Shown here one piece after another: positions 59,492-64,000 of a stretch of DNA of 64,000 bases. The notes beneath the pieces were generated by a model that had not been told where the DNA came from, searched no databases, and saw only the letters and a list, made by a program, of their open reading frames with translations. The translations under genes and the position numbers were made by a program. Location of the stretch: the NCBI GenBank assembly GCA_029207755.1, contig JARCOQ010000017.1, positions 9,560,945 through 9,624,944 of the forward strand, read 5' to 3'. Position 1 is the stretch's first letter. Each line of letters starts with the position of its first letter. Source of the DNA: Chamaea fasciata (Eukaryota > Chordata > Aves > Passeriformes > Sylviidae).

Positions 59492-59578
59492 AGGTGGATT
59501 TTGTGGAAGAGTTTAACAATCCCACAGTGAGTCCAGTCTTTACTCAGCTGTGGCAAGATCTGTCCAAGAGCATCTGAC
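59492..59578 (-). CDS. LPIN3: LPIN3 exon: [14 protein letters not shown]
   Basis: Encodes [20 protein letters not shown] and [13 protein letters not shown] fits the LxxIL coregulator motif next to the catalytic site in lipins. Donor gtaggt, exit phase 2. Confidence 0.92.
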
Positions 59579-59741
59579 CTGAAAGGAAAGGAGGCCGGGT
59601 TTGTGTCATCCAACGTGGTCAGTATCCCCCCCACCCCAGTGGGGTTGGTGCTCCCTTCTGCCTGCTTATGTGAGCCTTTAAAGGAGACTTTCCCCTAACA
59701 GGGGAAAACAAGGAGTTTGGGGTGGGAGAAAGGCCTTTTAC

Positions 59742-59890
59742 TTGGTGACGGTGCCATCCATGTCTGAGATCACCACTTTTTCCTTCCAGTTCCACAGGTA
59801 GATGGCGGCCTCACAGCGGCACGTGCTCTGGTACTGAGTCGTCACGCTGAATGCCACCTCGTTGGGGCCATCCTGCAGATTCAACCTTCC
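59742..59890 (-). CDS. LPIN3: LPIN3 catalytic exon with DMDGT
   Basis: Encodes [20 protein letters not shown], then [20 protein letters not shown] and SDMDGTVTK. Both aspartates of DxDGT are intact. Enters in phase 0, exits in phase 2 at gtaaaa. Confidence 0.94.
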
Positions 59891-60107
59891 CTGGGGCAGA
59901 GGGGCACCAGCACCAATTCGCACCACTCCACGGCTTGCCAGAGGCCAGACTGCCACCCAGCCAAGCCAGAGATCCCAAGGGTGGCCAACAAGGCAAAATA
60001 TTTGGATGTCGTATGAAAACACGAGGTGAGGAGTAAAGAAATCCCTGTTTAAGGGTTGTCTTACCCCTAAACACATGGACAGTGAAGATGGAGGAATAAA
60101 TACATAC

Positions 60108-60237
60108 AATTTGTTTGGAGGAGAGCCGCAGGGATTTCTTGTAGGTTGGCAGAGGTTTCTGAGCAGAGGCTTCCACTGCCAATGTGTCCCCAGGGTGCAG
60201 GAGCTGATTGTCACTGAGTGATTCCTTTTCCTCCTGC
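60108..60237 (-). CDS. LPIN3: LPIN3 exon j, complete parent of the duplicated exon
   Basis: Encodes [20 protein letters not shown] then [17 protein letters not shown]; the final part is conserved in lipins. Acceptor tttgtgtag, donor gtatgt, entry phase 2, exit phase 0. Confidence 0.88.
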
Positions 60238-60382
60238 CTACACAAAGAAGGGAAGGGGTCAGACAGAGTCTTAACAAAGCTTTTTACCCTCTTTTGTTAG
60301 GCAAACTTGGGAATAACTCATGATGTAGAAGAGACCAGGAGCATACAGACTCCTGAAGGTGACCTGGGAGGGAGGCACTCCC

Positions 60383-60427
60383 CTCTGCTGAGCAGGGTCA
60401 GGCTGCAACATGCCCACATTGGCTTAC
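60383..60427 (-). pseudogene. Decayed copy of LPIN3 exon h
   Basis: Aligns with the 3' part of the exon at 60679-60740 (both end CTCAGCAGAG), but its donor has changed from GTGAGT to GGGAGT. It now lies in the intron between exons i and j. Confidence 0.75.
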
Positions 60428-60532
60428 CCTGTCTTGTAGGTTGGCAGAGGTTTCTTCGCAGGGACACCCATTGCCAACAGGTCCCCAGGGTGCTGGGGCT
60501 CATTGTCACTGGATGACTCATTTTCCCCCTGC
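60428..60532 (-). CDS. LPIN3: LPIN3 exon i, 35-codon exon born by duplication
   Basis: A 105-nt exon, phase 2 on both sides, so it adds or removes exactly 35 codons. It encodes QGENESSSDNEPQHPGDLLA then KKPLPTYKT, clearly paralogous to the exon at 60108-60237. Acceptor tttgtgtag matches that exon. Its donor GGGTAAGCC corresponds to coding sequence (GGGAAAGCC) of the duplicated neighbouring exon. Confidence 0.7.
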
Positions 60533-60678
60533 CTACACAAAGAAGGGAAGGGGTCAACCAGTCTTTAAAAAGCTTTCTACCCTCTTTTATCAGGCAAACT
60601 TGGGAATAATTAGTCATATAGGAGAAGAGGCCAGGAGTACCCAGACTCCTGAAGGTGACCCGAGAGGGAGGCACTCAC

Positions 60679-60740
60679 CTCTGCTGAGCACGATCACGCT
60701 GGTGTATTCCCACGCTGGCTTTCCCTGGAATCAGCTGCTG
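60679..60740 (-). CDS. LPIN3: LPIN3 exon h: QQLIPGKASVG
   Basis: Encodes QQLIPGKASVGIHQRDRAQQ. Acceptor ctgcctgcag, donor gtgagt, entry phase 0, exit phase 2, fitting both neighbours. This is a poorly conserved lipin linker, so the call rests on splice sites and phase. Confidence 0.65.
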
Positions 60741-60757
60741 CTGCAGGCAGAGAGAGG

Positions 60758-60890
60758 TGTGCTGGGTTTGGTTAATTTTCTTCACAGTGACTGGTATGGG
60801 GCTGTGTTCTGGATTTGGGCTCAACACAGTGATGATAACAGAGTTGTTTCTGTTATTGCTGAGCACTGCTCACACAGAGCTAAGAGCAAG
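60758..60890 (+). mobile_element. ERVL-like LTR fragment in LPIN3 intron
   Basis: Begins TGTGCTGGGTTTGGTTAATT and continues TTCACAGTGACTGGTATGGG, GCTGTGTTCTGGATTTGG and GTTATTGCTGAGCACTGCT. This phrase order is typical of avian ERVL-type LTRs. Non-coding, incomplete at the 3' side, antisense to LPIN3. Confidence 0.5.
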
Positions 60891-61272
60891 AGCAGGGGCT
60901 GCTTTGCTTTTTACCCAGTTGGAACAGCAATGCCTTCACAGGGACACTGCTGCTGGAAGAGGAAGCAGAGCCTGGTGCTGTGGTGGGGCAGGGAGACCGG
61001 TAAGCACAAATGGTGCCCAGGGACCTGGCATGATGAGCACATAGCAGGAGGTGTCACCACTACAGGGTCCACATTACTGCATTACCAGGTGTTACTCTGC
61101 TGTTCAGGCATTAACAGACCAAAGGGGATAAAGTAGCAACCTTAAGAAGTCACCTTGTCAGGTCCTGGATGTTCTCACAGTCAACCTCAGGCCATCCCCA
61201 GGACCCTGCCAGTCAGCAGAATGATGCCCATCCCCTGGGACATGGTTGTCATATCCACTGCTGCAAACATAC

Positions 61273-61365
61273 CCCCTCTGTTGGGAATTCTCTCCTCCTC
61301 CAGGCAAACCAACACCTTCTGTCCCTCCTAGGCATCTTCTCCTTCACCAATTTGTCAATGATGCT
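61273..61365 (-). CDS. LPIN3: LPIN3 exon: SIIDKLVKEKMPRR
   Basis: Encodes SIIDKLVKEKMPRRDRRCWF and AWRRREFPTEG, matching the KMPRKGGRWWFSWRR region of lipins. Phase 0 on both sides; acceptor ctttggtcgcag, donor gtatgt. Its acceptor lies only about 40 bp from the preceding exon's reading frame. Confidence 0.88.
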
Positions 61366-61401
61366 CTGCGACCAAAGCAGAACATGGGATGAGGTCAGTT
61401 C

Positions 61402-61555
61402 TCAGCCCAGGCCCCTGAGGCCCCCGCACAGTGACAGGGCAACTGTGGGCATTGAGTCAGAGTCCATGGGGCTGTTGGCAGGGAAGGTGGATGGCAGCCG
61501 CATACACAGAGGGTTGCTGGGGTCTGTCACAGGCCTCAAACTCTGCTCTGTGTCA
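61402..61555 (-). CDS. LPIN3: LPIN3 exon: ...ALSLCGG, donor lost
   Basis: After cccttgctgacag the exon encodes DTEQSLRPVTDPSN and ends MPTVALSLCGG, a lipin signature. No GT donor follows; the frame runs into TGA at 61402-61404 and then directly into the acceptor region of the next exon. The low-coordinate boundary is therefore undefined. Confidence 0.75.
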
Positions 61556-61675
61556 CTGTCAGCAAGGGAAGAAACAGTGGTGACATCAGACAATAGGTTT
61601 AAACATACCTCCATCCCTTGTGCCAGGGGAATTGCTCAAAAATGTCTGAGCTTGGCCAGCGGGGGCAGCTCATAC

Positions 61676-61739
61676 CTCTTGCGGAAATAGAGAGCCACTG
61701 GCTTGCTGTCCAGCTTGGAGAGGTCTTCCGCATAAATGG
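61676..61739 (-). CDS. LPIN3: LPIN3 exon: AIYAEDLSKLDS
   Basis: Encodes IYAEDLSKLDSKPVALYFRK, homologous to the lipin DIYLDDL...ALYFP segment. Of two overlapping AGs, the one giving CC as first bases agrees with the phase of the previous exon; exit phase 2 joins the ALSLCGG exon. Confidence 0.78.
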
Positions 61740-62385
61740 CTCTGGGACCCAAGGGAGGACTTTTGATGGATTCTCAATGCATAGACAGAAGAGAGAGAGT
61801 TTAGCTGAATCACCTTTCCAATCACTCCAACATCTATCAAGAAACCCAACAGCATTTTCCTCAATCATATCCATGTACCGTACAAACAGGGCAGCCGTTT
61901 TCCTACTGGAAAAAATTGCTGTAAGTCAGCAGCTACAGGAGTGCCTCAAGATGCCTGCACTAGCATGATCCTTAAATACACTGTGAAGAGGGCACATAAA
62001 TGCTTCCCCGTAATTTTCCCTGACTTTGCAAGCTCAGAATGAAGACATAAGTCATGCCAGGCACTGTTAGACACTTGAATTTAATGTATGGCCTGTACTG
62101 CTGAGAAATCTTCTAAGTATGCAAAAGCACAGACATCAAAGGATGGACTTCAGGGAACATAAGGCAAGAAAGCCTTCTTGGGAGCTGGGTGGTCACTGAA
62201 AGGTGGACACTTAAGGGATGTCTCTTCAAAGCAAAGGAGCTGGTAGCACACAGAGAAGGCAAAGCAAACACACCACAACCCAGAAGTCATGGAGTCACAC
62301 TGAAGGAATAACCCAAGTGCTGATCTGAGTCAGACACATCTGCAGGCTCAAACACCATTTCAAGCAGCACCAGTCGTCCACTTAC

Positions 62386-62821
62386 CTTGCCTACTCTGCC
62401 TCTCCAGCTGGGACTCGGGGCCTTATGAGCCTGCCTCTCTTGGAGCAGTGGCTCCCTCAAAGGGCTCTACATCTGCCTGAACCTCTGGCACAGCATTCAC
62501 ATCTCCCTTCTGTTTCTCTTGTGGGGGTGAGTAGGCCCCCAAAAATCTCTTTGCTCTGGCAGCATAGAGGATGTCCTTCAGCCTGGAGATGCTGTTCCCA
62601 GCCTGGGGTGCAAGTGTTGGCTCAGTTACAGACACAGCCAAGGAACAGGGTATGGCCTGTTGTTCTGCTGAGCTTGAATCCCTTCCCAGATGTTCAGAAG
62701 TGGCAACAAGAGGGGTTGCCTCATCCACTGGGACCAGTGTCAGTGTCACAGAAGTGGTGGTTGCTGCAGGACCAATGGTGTCTGTGGACTTGGCTGGTTT
62801 AACTCGCACCAATTTATTTAC
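62386..62821 (-). CDS. LPIN3: LPIN3 linker exon with premature stop
   Basis: Starts GTAAATAAATTGG after gctttccttgag and ends at a good donor, CAAG|gtaagt. The frame is open for 132 codons, then hits TAA at 62423-62425, twelve codons before the donor. Entry phase 0 and exit phase 1 fit both neighbours, so the stop is within a properly bounded exon. Confidence 0.7.
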
Positions 62822-62981
62822 CTCAAGGAAAGCAGAAGAACACGTCTGAGGATGGGAAGTTGCCCAAAGCATCCCACAGAAGAGGACAACTTCCCTAAGG
62901 CTACCTGGCCACAGCCTCCTCTACTTTCTGCAGGTCTTTTGGACACCCATTCCCAGCAAAAGAGCAAGAACAGAGACTCAC

Positions 62982-63102
62982 CTGAGGGACCTTCCCCCAG
63001 ATCCACTTTGGACGGGATTCAGCCCCCCGAGCAAAACTTTCCTGTGGTTTGATCTCCAGTTCAGAATCACTTTTGGAGGAAGATAGATGGGTCGGCATGA
63101 AG
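62982..63102 (-). CDS. LPIN3: LPIN3 exon: KSDSELE, KWIWGKVPQ
   Basis: Encodes FMPTHLSSSKSDSELEIKPQ and SRPKWIWGKVPQ, a recognisable lipin segment. Acceptor cttactgcag, donor gtgagt, exit phase 0. Confidence 0.88.
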
Positions 63103-63517
63103 CTGCAGTAAGAGAAGGTGAGGTGAGTCTTCACCTACACTTACAGCTCCATGCTCTCCTATCAGTGCAAGGACATTTAGGACCAAGAACCCTGTAACGC
63201 TGGTTTCCCATAAAGTCACTTCTACCCCATAAGACCTATGGAAGCTGAGGCCCAAAGAAGGAAAGTGCTATGCCAGCAGTTGCCCGGAGCAGCTCATCAA
63301 CAGATAGCCCTGTGCACACAGGCTTCTCACACCTGTGACCATGGCCACAAGTGTCCCTTGTGGTCTCTGAGCTTTCCTCCAGCCACACCATATCAGGCTA
63401 GGAAAACTCTCCTCTCCTGACACCTCCAAGTGACTTCTCCATACCTCCTTTCCTGCCATAGGACATGTGCCCTGCTCTCACCAGAGCTGCGCAGAACACC
63501 TTGGCTCTGCCCGTTAC

Positions 63518-63619
63518 CTGACTGCTGTGAGCAGCTCCCCATCGGAGTACGGGCGTATCTCTCGGGACTCCAACGACCCAGTTTCTTCAAGATCACCAAA
63601 GGATGAAGATGCTGCATCA
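63518..63619 (-). CDS. LPIN3: LPIN3 exon: REIRPYSDGELL
   Basis: Encodes DAASSSFGDLEETGSLESRE then IRPYSDGELLTAV; the PYSDGE segment is lipin-like. Acceptor cctttgcag, donor gtaacg, phase 2 in and out. Confidence 0.85.
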
Positions 63620-63842
63620 CTGCAAAGGAGGAGAGAGAGGCAATTTGTGCTACTCTCAAGCAGCAGTCTCCTCTCCAGAAAGCTGGCAATACCCAGCTTC
63701 ACCATTCCCCCAGCTTTCTACTCCACAGGAGGCTGGGCTTCAACCTGCAAACAGTTTCTCCCTGTTTCAGCACTGCTGGGCATCACCAAATGAACCCACA
63801 GGCTTGACTACTGCATCACTCTGCCCACACCAAGCAGCTCAC

Positions 63843-64000
63843 CTTGGGGCTGGCAGCTCACGTGGCTCCTTTATGGTCATCTGACTTTCACTCTCATCAT
63901 TGCTGTCAGAATCAAAGTCCAGCACCAATTTCTTCTTGGGCCTTCTCTTGCGTCGCCTCCTCTTGCGCAGGATCAATCCAGCACTGGTGACCTCCAGCCC
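63843..64000 (-). CDS. LPIN3: LPIN3 nuclear-localisation exon, partial at window edge
   Basis: Open in one frame from the window edge to donor gtgagc. It encodes a polybasic nuclear-localisation stretch (RKRRRRKRRPKKK) followed by an acidic segment (DFDSDSNDESES). Lipins carry such a signal shortly after the N-terminal domain, so the N-lipin exons lie beyond 64000. Confidence 0.85.

Larger units (their letters stand above)
57612..64000 (-). pseudogene. LPIN3: LPIN3 (lipin-3), lesioned or partly mis-assembled, 5' end outside window
   Basis: Lipins are Mg2+-dependent phosphatidate phosphatases that make diacylglycerol and also act in the nucleus as coregulators. Sixteen coding exons are visible on the - strand, from a nuclear-localisation exon at the window edge to the stop at 57612. 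Diagnostic content includes the polybasic stretch RKRRRRKRRPKKK, KWIWGKVP, ALSLCGG, the catalytic DMDGT (DxDGT) motif, the LxxIL-type [25 protein letters not shown] and [20 protein letters not shown]. Phases agree exon to exon except at the lesions: an in-frame TAA at 62423-62425, loss of the exon expected between the LSLCGG and SIIDKL exons together with the upstream donor, and a C-terminus ending FPDYSLMLT without the usual Trp-containing end. An extra exon arose by local duplication. LPIN3, rather than LPIN1 or LPIN2, is chosen from sequence resemblance and the EMILIN3 neighbour. Gene identity is firm; loss of function is inference. Confidence 0.85.

Overview
This is vertebrate nuclear DNA, almost certainly from a bird. 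It has spliced genes with GT-AG introns, a CpG-island promoter, several fragments of the CR1 LINE typical of avian genomes, an avian ERVL-like LTR fragment, and two vertebrate genes in the tail-to-tail order they also have in mammals. One gene is EMILIN3 on the + strand (18474-27386, four coding exons, intact, 820 aa). The other is LPIN3 on the - strand (57612 to beyond 64000, 16 coding exons visible, 5' end outside the window). A neoavian or passerine species is plausible, but the sequence alone does not settle it.

Layout. 1-17.9 kb: non-coding DNA upstream of EMILIN3, with old CR1 fragments, an (ATTTT)n tract and no recognisable gene. 17.9-27.4 kb: the EMILIN3 CpG island and gene (signal peptide, EMI domain split over exons 2 and 3, long coiled-coil exon 4, no C1q domain). 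27.4-29.9 kb: probable EMILIN3 3' UTR and flank. 29,922-56,302: a striking 26.4-kb macrosatellite of 13 head-to-tail units of 1,949-2,057 bp, followed by an internally deleted 14th copy. 56.7-64 kb: LPIN3.

The macrosatellite is the exceptional part. Every unit carries (1) a poly(A)-signal-bearing entry segment, (2) a degraded CR1 3' end, (3) an open reading frame of 170-206 aa whose C-terminal half is a nested 36-bp minisatellite (12-aa unit EEMEEAMEVDVQ, 4 to 7 copies), (4) a consensus-like intron just after the stop codon, and (5) an AATAAA signal with GT-rich downstream sequence, plus an oppositely oriented AATAAA. All unit-length differences are multiples of 36 bp. Shared variants show higher-order (dimer) organisation and non-adjacent sister units. 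It looks like a multicopy, VNTR-bearing transcription unit between EMILIN3 and LPIN3. I do not recognise the encoded protein, and transcription and translation are inferences.

LPIN3 is unusual in two ways. A ~295-bp tandem duplication created an extra 35-codon, frame-preserving exon whose splice donor arose from duplicated coding sequence. The gene also carries lesions: an in-frame TAA, loss of one central exon with its donor, and a C-terminus lacking the family's terminal Trp-containing segment. In contrast, the phosphatase exons, including the DxDGT catalytic motif, remain open and correctly phased. It is either a decaying gene or affected by assembly errors.
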